Source: Runella defluvii (GTDB taxonomy: Bacteria; Bacteroidota; Bacteroidia; Cytophagales; Spirosomataceae). From it: 64,000 nucleotides of DNA. Positions 17,901 through 24,458 of this stretch are shown here, in pieces (the stretch's first letter is position 1; every line of letters starts with the position of its first letter). The notes under the pieces were generated by a model. The model saw only the letters and a program-made list of their open reading frames with translations. It was not told the DNA's origin and did no database searches. The DNA lies in NCBI RefSeq assembly GCF_014195535.1, contig NZ_JACIBY010000008.1:124001-188000 (forward strand), read 5' to 3'. Position numbers and translations under genes: made by a program.

Positions 17901-19720
17901 ACGCTTATACCAATGTCGCCGTGGATACGTGGTCAGCCCCGTGGGACATGGCGGATGTGTCGGACGTGATGATTGCGGGAGATGCGACGAAGAAGTACAG
18001 CAACCTGACATTTGCAGGAGTGGAGTTTCACAGCCCAGGCCCAGTCGTGAATGCCACTTCGATGGAACGCTTCCACGCGGATGTGTGGACGGCCAATGCG
18101 AGCACGTTCAAGGTGAAATTGGTAGATTTTGGCGCCAATGGTACGTTTGGCGGTGGTGATGATACCGAGCACGAGTTGACATTTAGCCCGACCTTGAACT
18201 CATGGTTCTCCATTGATGTGCCTTTAAGCAACTTCACAGGGATGACTTCAAAAGCCCACATAGCACAGTTGATAGTTGTAGGTGAAGGTGGAGGTAAAAC
18301 CGTGTGGATTGACAACGTTTATTTTTACCGAAACACCGCCCCTGCCCCAATTGTGAGCCTTTCGCCGATGGGCAATTGCGGAACTCCTGTTGATTTTTCA
18401 GGTACGGCCAATTGCGGAAGTTCTTCGGTGGTGTGGTACAATGCCACGACCAACGAAGCATTGCCTAACTTACCCGCAAAAACTCCTACAGCCACTACTT
18501 CTTACTACGCTCGTTGTAAGTCGGCCGACGATAAGTTAAGCGATAAGAGTGAGGTGGTTACCTTTACCGTTGTATCACAAGTTATGACGCCAACAATTAC
18601 AGTTTCACAAGCAACTGTTTGTACAGGAACAACCGTGACGGTTTCGGCCAATTGCCCTGCGGGTAGTAAAGCCTTCTGGAATACGGGTGTTAATGAAAAC
18701 AGTTTCCAAGTAGCTTTCAACAACGTAACCCAACAGACCTTTAAAGCAAAATGTGTATTTGCAGGAGGCTGCGAAAGTGGGGAAAGTGCTGCTAAAATGG
18801 TGAGATGGAAAGCGTTTGATTTGACATTTATCAATATTGGTCAAAGTAAATCGGCAGTTAAAACGTCCAATAGCCGTAGTGAGTGGGAAAGTCAATTTAT
18901 CACGTCAGATGGTGGGCCGTCTTTGGAGGAAAGTACCCAGCAAAACCCAACCTTGTATTTTGCTGAAAATGTGAACAAAATGGCACCACGGTACTGGACT
19001 ATTCATGCTGATGCCTGTGCCCTCGGTACAAATGGTTCATTAACGTTTGATATGAGAGCTACCCCAGAGACAGGCGTGGTGCGTTCGTACAATACCCACG
19101 AAAACAATGCTCCTTACTTTATGTACGGTAATCGCGATGGTTTTACGGAATTGTACGCCCAAAACCACCCCGCGTATGGTTTTTACGAAGACAATGGTGC
19201 AGGAGCGAATGTGTATGACGCGGGCTTACCCAAAGGATTGTACAAACTGAGCGTTCGCTATTGGGATCAAAAAGGCTGGGGAAGTGTCTATCCTGCCACC
19301 CGTAAGCCTCAAGGAAACGTGTTGGTGTACCAAGAATATTGGTTCCGTATCCAGTCAAAAGACGGGGTTGGAGTAGGCGCAGCGCGGGAAATGGCAATGG
19401 GCGAAGGGCAAGAGGCAAATGGCAAAGGGCAAGGGTCGGATGACGGAAAACAGATAACCGATAACGGGTCTTTCGCTACAATTCTCCCTAACCCCGTCAC
19501 CAACCTCCTCCGCTTGAAAGTGCAAGATAGCAAGGGGCAAATGGTACAAACTTCCTTAACGGACGCATCGGGTCGGAAAATTTTGCACCGACAATTTACG
19601 CCCGAAACCAACACCCACCACGAAGAGTTTGAAGTTGGAAATCTTGCCAGCGGAATGTACTTTTTGCAGGTGACAACCCCTGAAAAACAAGCAACCCTGA
19701 AAGTAGTAAAAGTAGATTAA
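14984..19720 (+). CDS. Secreted GH16 family beta-glucanase with five repeat modules and T9SS tail (1578 aa)
   Basis: Predicted endo-beta-glucanase (laminarinase/lichenase type), secreted or surface-bound. ATG 14984 is preferred over ATG 14945 because it opens directly into a signal peptide (MKNNVRHVFCLSAMLIGML). The GH16 domain covers about residues 30-275 and has the family's catalytic box in the form CGEMDIMELLG, with Glu149 (nucleophile), Asp151 and Glu154 (acid/base). It is followed by five tandem ~170-residue modules (see repeat entry), a Cys-containing Ig-like part, a ~240-residue region nearly the same as in the adhesin at 594, and a T9SS sorting domain ending ATLKVVKVD. A Gly/Glu/Gln-rich insert of ~20 residues lies before the sorting domain and is absent from the adhesin. 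No promoter box could be assigned in the 167 bases upstream. Enzyme class is secure; exact substrate (beta-1,3 or mixed-linked glucan) is not. Confidence 0.9.
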   Translation: MKNNVRHVFCLSAMLIGMLVCFSTGRAWGQAPPGYRLIWSDEFNGATIDPANWGFDIGGSGWGNNELQYYTNRPENAFLNNGNLVIEARKESYEGRDYTSARLLTKGKRDFLFGRIDIRAKLPKGQGIWPALWSLGKNIDQVSWPACGEMDIMELLGHEPNKMYSTVHWAPPGGGSTNLPANYVLPSGDFSQDFHVFSMVWERDIIKFYVDEHLITTVTKANITGNYPFNDPFFLIFNVAVGGNWPGNPDGTTTFPQRMYVDYVRVFQQETSLAGPTVAAPTPIEPASRVISLFSNAYTNVAVDTWSASWDVADVEDVAVAGNATKKYTNLTYAGVEFHTPGPVIDASSMERFHADIWTPDASTFKLKLVDFGANGAYGGGDDTEHELTFTPTLGNWYSIDVPLSNFTGLTSRAHLSQLIIVGDGGNKSVWVDNVYLYKLPPTQPMVAAPTPTQPSANVKSLFSNAYTNSPVDTWSASWDQADVEDVMIEGNTTKKYSNLNYAGVEFHTPGPVVDASIMERFHLDVWTANASTFKVKLVDFGADGAFGGGDDTEHELSFSPTLGEWFAIDVPLTAFANMTSRSHLAQLIFVGGGDKTVWLDNIYFYRTSEAPTEPMVAAPTPTQPSSNVISLFSNAYTNVAVDTWSAPWDMADVTEVMVAGNATKKYSNLTFAGVEFHTPGPVVNATTMERFHADVWTANASTVKVKLVDFGANGTFGGGDDTEHELSFTPTLNSWFAIDVPLSSFTGMTSKAHVAQLILVGEGGGKTVWVDNIYFYKTTPIATEPTEAAPTPTQPSSNVISLFSNAYTNTPVDTWSASWDMADVSDVMVAGNATKKYNNLTFAGVEFHTPGPVVNATTMERFHVDVWTATARTFKVKLVDFGANGAFGGGDDTEHELSFTPTLGTWFSIDVPLSNFTGMTSRSHVAQLLFVADGKTAWIDNVYFYKLPPVEPMVAAPMPTQPSSNVISLFSNAYTNVAVDTWSAPWDMADVSDVMIAGDATKKYSNLTFAGVEFHSPGPVVNATSMERFHADVWTANASTFKVKLVDFGANGTFGGGDDTEHELTFSPTLNSWFSIDVPLSNFTGMTSKAHIAQLIVVGEGGGKTVWIDNVYFYRNTAPAPIVSLSPMGNCGTPVDFSGTANCGSSSVVWYNATTNEALPNLPAKTPTATTSYYARCKSADDKLSDKSEVVTFTVVSQVMTPTITVSQATVCTGTTVTVSANCPAGSKAFWNTGVNENSFQVAFNNVTQQTFKAKCVFAGGCESGESAAKMVRWKAFDLTFINIGQSKSAVKTSNSRSEWESQFITSDGGPSLEESTQQNPTLYFAENVNKMAPRYWTIHADACALGTNGSLTFDMRATPETGVVRSYNTHENNAPYFMYGNRDGFTELYAQNHPAYGFYEDNGAGANVYDAGLPKGLYKLSVRYWDQKGWGSVYPATRKPQGNVLVYQEYWFRIQSKDGVGVGAAREMAMGEGQEANGKGQGSDDGKQITDNGSFATILPNPVTNLLRLKVQDSKGQMVQTSLTDASGRKILHRQFTPETNTHHEEFEVGNLASGMYFLQVTTPEKQATLKVVKVD
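15850..18330 (+). repeat. Five tandem ~510-bp repeats in the GH16 gene
   Basis: The codon for Phe in the SLFSNAYTN motif recurs at 15863, 16370, 16880, 17393 and 17894, i.e. spacings of 507, 510, 513 and 501 bp. Each unit encodes VDTWSAxWD, AGVEFHTPGP, MERFHxD, KLVDFGAxG, GGGDDTEHEL and a VW(V/L/I)DN(V/I)Y motif, then a Pro-rich linker (AAPTPTQPS). The fold looks like an all-beta, carbohydrate-binding-type module, but no CBM family is assigned here. Confidence 0.85.
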
Positions 19721-19740
19721 TAACCGTTTGCATCAATGAC

Positions 19741-19770
19741 AATGGGCTGTTTCGGAAGAAACAGCCCATT
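19741..19770. terminator. Bidirectional hairpin terminator between GH16 and phosphorylase genes
   Basis: AATGGGCTGTTTC, loop GGAA, GAAACAGCCCATT: a perfect 13-bp stem with a 4-nt loop, 20 bases after the GH16 stop and about 50 bases from the stop of the convergent gene. It can serve both strands. Confidence 0.8.
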
Positions 19771-19820
19771 TGTTGTTTAGAGAGTCAGAAAATTCGTCAT
19801 TCTAAACTCGTAATTCCCAA

Positions 19821-21467
19821 TTATTTATAAACCTTCTCATAATACTCCGCCACCATGCGGTCAGAGTTAAAGAAGTCGCCTACTTCATTCATGCTTGTCA
19901 GGACGGTCTTGTACCAGTCTTTGGGGCGTTGGTAATAAAGCGGCAAAATCTCGTTTTCGAGCATGTCAAGCATGTTGGAAATATCTTCTCCGTCGCGGTT
20001 GTGGTCAGATGCTACGGGAACGATAAATGAGTTTTCGCCGTGGCGAGAAAATTCACACACCCAGCCGTCGTAGGTTGAAAAGTTGAGACTGGCGTTCATC
20101 GCCGCCGTCATTCCACTGGTACCCGAAGCTTCGCGCGTCACCACGGGCGTATTGAGCCATACATCCGAGCCTTCTTTGAGCTGCTTCGACAAGGCCAATT
20201 CGTAGCCCGTCAGCACCGCCATGTTGGGGTAGAGGTGACTGAGGTAATACAAATGATTAAATGTCTGAATGGCGCCCTCGTCTTTGGGATAAGGCTTCCC
20301 TGCCCAGATAAACTGAATCGGGAGGTCTTTATTACGCATAATTCGGTCAAAGCGTTCTTGGTCGCGGGTAAGTAAGTCAGGGCGTTTGTAACCTGCAAAA
20401 CGTCTCGCCCAAACGATGGTAAGCACATTCGGGTCAAAAAGTTTCCCCGCTTGGTCGGCTACGGTTTTAAACAATTGCCCTTTTAGCGCTTTTTTACGCT
20501 TTTCGAGGGCTTTTAAATCGCCTTTTTCGCGGGCTTTTTCTAAGTCGGCATCCGCCCAAGAGGCTTTGTGTTGGGAGTTGGTTACGTGGGTAATGTCACA
20601 AATATCCTTGGCCCATCCCCACATCTGCCGCGACACTTCCCCGTGAAGTTTTGACACGGCATTGGCTTGGTGGCTCAGCCGAAGTGCGGCCAACGAGTGA
20701 TTAAATACATTATCGGAAATGCCCGTAATCTTGCGAGTCTCGTCCAATTTAAGACCCGCAAAAAAGCTCAGGTCGTTCAAAAAGTGAATGTCATGTTTTT
20801 CATTACCTGCTTCTTCGGGCGTGTGCGTAGTGAACACAAACTTCTTCTGAACGGCTTCTTTTTTACCCAACTTTTGGTACATATAGAAAACCGACGACAC
20901 CGCATGGGCTTCGTTGAGGTGGTAAATGTCGGGGTCGTAGCCAAGTTCATCCAAAAATTTTGCTCCTCCAATGCCTAAGACCATGCACTGCATCACTTTG
21001 ATGGCAGGGTCGGAGTCGTACAACCGATACGAAATTTGACGCGCCCAGGTGTCGTTGCCGTCGGTATCAGTGGTCAAGAAAAACATCGGAACCGTCCCAA
21101 AAGTCGTTGGGTCGAGAAAATAGGCCGCTACCCACACGGGCTTATTGGCAATCGTAATTTGGAAGCGGATGCCCGTATCTTTCAGAAAACTGTACATTTT
21201 TTCCCGAAACTGAGGCATCATGCTATTGTCAGCATTGCGCATTTGGTCGTAGTACCCAAATTTCCACAACATCCCGACTCCAATAAGATTTTGTTTTAAA
21301 TCGTGCGCACTTTTCATGTGAGAACCCGCCAAAAATCCCAAGCCACCCGAATAGGTTTTTAGGGCTTGGTCAATGGCAAATTCCATTGAAAAATAGACCG
21401 CAGATTTTTTAAAGCGAGTATCGAACGCATACGGATGTGCGTAGGCCGCAGGAAGTTTTTTTGCCAT
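19821..21467 (-). CDS. glgP: Alpha-glucan phosphorylase family protein (548 aa) with Thr at the PLP-lysine position
   Basis: Homologue of the GlgP/alpha-glucan phosphorylase family (GT35), which removes glucose from glycogen or maltodextrin as glucose 1-phosphate using pyridoxal phosphate. Family marks are YFSMEFAIDQALKTYSGGLG near the N-terminus, HLNEAHA, RFAGYKRPDL, IWAGKPYPKDEGA and EASGTSGMTAAMNASLN. The last motif is the PLP site; in active members the residue after GM or NM is the Schiff-base lysine, here it is Thr454 (codon ACG, 20106-20108). At 548 residues it is shorter than the ~850-residue members because the usual N-terminal extension is missing. The gene is single, convergent to the GH16 gene. 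It may be a subgroup with altered chemistry, or a non-catalytic paralogue; glycogen metabolism is the likely context. Confidence 0.82.
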   Translation of the reverse strand: MAKKLPAAYAHPYAFDTRFKKSAVYFSMEFAIDQALKTYSGGLGFLAGSHMKSAHDLKQNLIGVGMLWKFGYYDQMRNADNSMMPQFREKMYSFLKDTGIRFQITIANKPVWVAAYFLDPTTFGTVPMFFLTTDTDGNDTWARQISYRLYDSDPAIKVMQCMVLGIGGAKFLDELGYDPDIYHLNEAHAVSSVFYMYQKLGKKEAVQKKFVFTTHTPEEAGNEKHDIHFLNDLSFFAGLKLDETRKITGISDNVFNHSLAALRLSHQANAVSKLHGEVSRQMWGWAKDICDITHVTNSQHKASWADADLEKAREKGDLKALEKRKKALKGQLFKTVADQAGKLFDPNVLTIVWARRFAGYKRPDLLTRDQERFDRIMRNKDLPIQFIWAGKPYPKDEGAIQTFNHLYYLSHLYPNMAVLTGYELALSKQLKEGSDVWLNTPVVTREASGTSGMTAAMNASLNFSTYDGWVCEFSRHGENSFIVPVASDHNRDGEDISNMLDMLENEILPLYYQRPKDWYKTVLTSMNEVGDFFNSDRMVAEYYEKVYK

Positions 21468-21521
21468 AAAAGTAAATCATCATAGGTTTAAGGCTGCTAA
21501 GCTAAGAAAAAATACCTAATC

Positions 21522-21640
21522 GTGCAGCAGGTTTCTCATTGGTGTGCAGCAGGTTTCTCAAAACCTGCTGAATTCGTCGAAAAATGTGTGGTGGTTTTGA
21601 GAAAACACTTGCACGGGTAGGGTGGTTTTGAGAAACCACC
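21522..21640. repeat. Cluster of short direct and inverted repeats (REP-like)
   Basis: GTGCAGCAGGTTTCTCA occurs at 21522-21538 and again at 21544-21560. CAGCAGGTTT-CTCA-AAACCTGCTG (21547-21570) is a perfect 10-bp hairpin, and GGTGGTTT-TGAG-AAACCACC (21621-21640) a perfect 8-bp hairpin; a related GTGGTTTTGAGAAAAC copy lies between them. All share a GGTTT(N)TGAGAAACC core. This fills the 258-bp gap between the divergent phosphorylase and rhamnosidase genes together with a short AT-rich stretch. Confidence 0.75.
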
Positions 21641-21725
21641 TCACACGGGCACGGGGCACACGGGTATAAAACCCATTTTTTACCTTTTTATGTTAGCAAT
21701 AACTTGCCCATTGATGCGTGATTTT

Positions 21726-23951
21726 ATGAAAAAACTACCCCTTTTATTGTGTTTATTGGTGGAAACAACGGCCATTTTAGCCCAAAACAACGCCCCCAAC
21801 CATACCCGTGTTCAGCAAGGAAGTGTGTCACCAACGGGCTTGACCGTAGAGTACATCCGAGAACCAACACAAGTAGCCATTAAAGATGGACAACCCGAAT
21901 TTGGCTGGTTGGTACCCACTTCAGCCGTTACACAAACAGGTTTTCAAGTACTTGTGGCTTCTTCCAAAGCACTTATTGACAAAAACGAAGGGGATGTATG
22001 GAACAGCGGCCCAGTCTATAAAAATGGTTCAACCAACGTAACCTACCAAGGAACAACCCTGCAAACGGGAAAAACCTACCATTGGAAAGTACGCATTTGG
22101 GGTGCAGCGGGGCGTCCGAGTCAGTATTCAAAAGCGCAGGTGTTTACCGTGGGAAAAAGCGATGGAGAACTAACAACGGGCAATCGTTTCCAAACTGACC
22201 GCATAAAGCCACGCGTTTTTACCAAAAAGGCCAATAATTCGTACTTTGTTGATTTTGGTAAAGATGCTTTTGCCAATTTGGAAATCAACTACGCAACCAA
22301 TACACCCGATACGTTGATTTTTCATTTGGGGGAACAGTTGGAAAATGGACAAATCAACCGCAAACCCACGGGGACGATTCGCTACCAAGAGGTGCGATTA
22401 GGTGTGTCGCCCAACCAAACAAAATATACCCTTCGATTAAAACCTGACCAACGAAACACGGGGCCGAAGGCGGTGGTTTTGCCCGATTCTTTTCCCGTAT
22501 TGTTGCCTTTTCGTTACTGCGAAATCGAAAAAGCCAGCAGTCCGCTGCAAGCCAAAGACTTGACGCAAGTGGTTTATTACAATTATTGGGAAAATAACCA
22601 AAGCTACTTCAACAGTTCGGATTCGGTGTTGAACGCCATTTGGGACATGTGCAAATATTCTATCAAAGCCACCACGTTTGCGGGCTTGTACGTGGACGGG
22701 GATCGTGAGCGGATTCCGTACGAAGCGGATGCGTATTTGAACCAATTGAGCCACTACACCACCGACCGCGAATACGCCATTGCGCGCCGTACGATTGAGT
22801 ATTTTATGCAACATCCTACATGGCCGACGGAATGGCAACTGCACGTGGCGATGATGTTTTATGCCGATTACATGTACACGGGGAACACGGAATTGATTGA
22901 AAAATACTACGAACCGTTGAAGCACAAAACGCTCATGGAACTCGACCGTGAGGATGGACTTATTAGTTCGCAGTCGCCCAAAAATACCCCTGAGTTTATG
23001 AAGAAACTGGGCTTCACCGACCCGAAAGAAAAATTGAGCGACATCACCGACTGGCCCCCCGCGCAAAAAGACACGGGCTGGAAATTGGCGACGGCCGAAG
23101 GGGAACGCGACGGGTTTGTGTTTCGCCCAATTAATACCATGATCAACAGTTTTTACTACAAAAACATGGTAATTATGGCCGAATTTGCCAAGATTTTAGG
23201 AAAAACAAGCGACGAACTTGATTTTCAACTCAGGGCAGCGAAAGTCAAAACGGCGCTTAACGAGAAGTTGTTTGATAAAATCAAAGGCCATTACGTGGAC
23301 GGCGAAGGCACTGACCATGCGTCGGTTCATGCCAATATGACGGCCTTGGCGTTTGGGGTTGTACCAGAGGTTTACAAAAAATCAGTGGCTCAGTTTATTC
23401 AATCGCGCGGGATGGCGTGCAGCGTCTATGGGGCGCAGTACCTGATGGAAGCGCTTTACGAAGCGGGCGCGCAAGACTACGCGTTGCAATTGTTGACCGA
23501 CCAAAGCGACCGTAGCTGGTACAACATGATTCGGATTGGCGCAACGATTACCCTCGAAGCGTGGGACATGAAATACAAACCCAATTCTGACTGGAACCAC
23601 GCTTGGGGAGCGGTGCCTGCCAACATCATTCCGCGTCAGTTGTGGGGGATTCAGCCCAAAACGGCGGGCGGAAGTGTGGTATCTATCAAACCACAATTAG
23701 GGAAATTAGCGTCGAGTGAAATCAAGGTGCCTTTTATGATGGGCAACGTAAGCGCAAGTTACCAGCGAACGAGCGACGGCATCAAGCGTTTTACTTTTGA
23801 CGTTCCCGCCAACATGGCCGCTGAGGTAGAAATAAAATCTAAGGCGGAGGACAAAGTAGTGGTGAACGGAAAGCAGGTAGCTTCGGCGTTTAAAACCCTA
23901 CAACTAGGCCCAGGCAAACACGAAATAACGTTGAAAGAAGCCGTTCGCTAA
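21726..23951 (+). CDS. Alpha-L-rhamnosidase, GH78-type (741 aa), exported
   Basis: Predicted periplasmic or secreted enzyme that removes terminal alpha-L-rhamnose from glycans. The frame opens at ATG 21690, but the ATG at 21726 starts the signal peptide (MKKLPLLLCLLVETTAILAQ) and is preferred. An N-terminal fibronectin-like domain (VRIWGAAGRPSQYS) precedes beta-sandwich and (alpha/alpha)6 domains. GH78-type features are the acidic loop DGDRERIPYEADAYLNQL (catalytic-acid region), PTEWQLHVAMMFYADYMYTG, and WNHAWGAVPANIIPRQLWG ahead of a C-terminal beta-sandwich (GPGKHEITL). The loop differs from the classical CPQRDER form of GH78, so it belongs to a divergent branch. It stands alone, with no transporter or SusC/SusD next to it. 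A TACCTTTT stretch at 21681 is a weak promoter candidate. Confidence 0.85.
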   Translation: MKKLPLLLCLLVETTAILAQNNAPNHTRVQQGSVSPTGLTVEYIREPTQVAIKDGQPEFGWLVPTSAVTQTGFQVLVASSKALIDKNEGDVWNSGPVYKNGSTNVTYQGTTLQTGKTYHWKVRIWGAAGRPSQYSKAQVFTVGKSDGELTTGNRFQTDRIKPRVFTKKANNSYFVDFGKDAFANLEINYATNTPDTLIFHLGEQLENGQINRKPTGTIRYQEVRLGVSPNQTKYTLRLKPDQRNTGPKAVVLPDSFPVLLPFRYCEIEKASSPLQAKDLTQVVYYNYWENNQSYFNSSDSVLNAIWDMCKYSIKATTFAGLYVDGDRERIPYEADAYLNQLSHYTTDREYAIARRTIEYFMQHPTWPTEWQLHVAMMFYADYMYTGNTELIEKYYEPLKHKTLMELDREDGLISSQSPKNTPEFMKKLGFTDPKEKLSDITDWPPAQKDTGWKLATAEGERDGFVFRPINTMINSFYYKNMVIMAEFAKILGKTSDELDFQLRAAKVKTALNEKLFDKIKGHYVDGEGTDHASVHANMTALAFGVVPEVYKKSVAQFIQSRGMACSVYGAQYLMEALYEAGAQDYALQLLTDQSDRSWYNMIRIGATITLEAWDMKYKPNSDWNHAWGAVPANIIPRQLWGIQPKTAGGSVVSIKPQLGKLASSEIKVPFMMGNVSASYQRTSDGIKRFTFDVPANMAAEVEIKSKAEDKVVVNGKQVASAFKTLQLGPGKHEITLKEAVR

Positions 23952-23978
23952 AACGCAGGCAGGAAAAAGGCCAGTTGC

Positions 23979-24009
23979 TTGCGAATGTAAAGTTCATTTT
24001 CTACTTTTG
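23979..24009 (+). promoter_or_regulatory. Promoter of the split tRNA gene
   Basis: TTG (23979-23981), a 20-bp spacer and TACTTTTG (24002-24009) fit the Bacteroidota consensus exactly. The expected start point near 24015 lies 25 nt before the tRNA. Confidence 0.7.
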
Positions 24010-24039
24010 CACCCACAAAATATCGAAGAGGTATTTTTA

Positions 24040-24382
24040 GGGCCCATAGCTCAGTCGGTTAGAGCATCTGACTCATCAACAACTGTTAAAAGCAGTTAAC
24101 GGTGCCGCTAGCAAGAGATTGTTAGATGGAATAGGGGTTAATTCAGGGAAGCCTTAACGGGTAGCGCCGATGGTAATCCTGAGCCAAGCCAAGTGAACGG
24201 TTTAAAAGTAACTTGGAAGGTGCAGAGACTAAGAAGTGAGGAAACCAACCAATAAGCTTCTACTAACGCCCCTCACCCGACTCCTAAATTAATTTGGGAA
24301 GGGTGGTGAGATAGTCCTACTACTTTGGGAAACCAGAGGAAAGTGAATCAGGTGGTCGCAGGTTCGAGCCCTGCTGGGCCCA
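24040..24382 (+). tRNA. tRNA with CAU anticodon, interrupted by a group I intron
   Basis: Exon 1 (24040-24076) and exon 2 (24346-24382) join into a complete 74-nt cloverleaf: acceptor GGGCCCA/TGGGCCC, D arm GCTC...GAGC, anticodon stem TCTGA/TCAGG (one U-G pair), loop CTCATAA with anticodon CAU at 24074-24076, T arm GCAGG-TTCGAGC-CCTGC, discriminator A. CCA is not encoded. It is not the initiator: position 1-72 is a G-C pair and the anticodon stem lacks the GGG/CCC signature. Elongator Met and lysidine-modified Ile(CAU) both remain possible; I cannot decide from sequence. All functional elements are intact, so the gene should be active if the intron splices. Confidence 0.9.
24077..24345 (+). 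ncRNA. Group I self-splicing intron (269 nt) in the tRNA anticodon loop
   Basis: Inserted after the third anticodon base. Exon 1 ends in T and the intron ends in G (24345), as group I splicing needs. Core elements: AATTCAGGGAAGCCTTAACG (P/J3-4 region, from about 24140), AATCCTGAGCCAAGCC (Q, about 24175-24190), GGTGCAGAGACTA (R, 24219-24231) and AGATAGTCC (S, 24309-24317), with AGACTA/TAGTC(C) forming P7. GTG at 24102-24104 can pair with exon CAT as the internal guide (U-G at the splice site). CTAGCAA-GAGA-TTGTTAG (24108-24125) is a P2 hairpin with a GNRA loop; CTTTGG-GAAA-CCAGAG (24323-24338) is P9. AACTG...CAGTT (24081-24097) is an extra hairpin in the P1 loop. No ORF inside. The layout resembles the small tRNA introns of the Azoarcus tRNA-Ile(CAU) type. 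Confidence 0.92.
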
Positions 24383-24383
24383 C

Positions 24384-24423
24384 AAAAAAGCACTTACGAG
24401 CAAAACTTGTGAGTGCTTTTTTT
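24384..24423 (+). terminator. Intrinsic terminator after the split tRNA
   Basis: AAAAAAGCACTTAC (24384-24397) pairs with GTGAGTGCTTTTTT (24409-24422) with one G-T pair, followed by a T-run. It begins two bases after the tRNA end and closes the tRNA transcript before the convergent hsdR stop. Confidence 0.85.
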
Positions 24424-24458
24424 ATACCCCAAACGCCCAGAATTACGTTCTCTCTTTG

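Noticed and set aside
15850-18330. CRISPR or insertion element
   Set aside because: The repeats are in-frame protein modules with ~510-bp period and codon-type divergence.
22437-23066. A 209-codon frame on the - strand inside the rhamnosidase gene
   Set aside because: Shadow frame of a well-supported GH78-type gene; the product is Arg/Phe/Val-rich and unlike any family.
24040-24382. Broken or pseudo tRNA, or two half-tRNA genes
   Set aside because: The exons form a full cloverleaf and the insert has a complete group I core with correct U/G splice-site bases.
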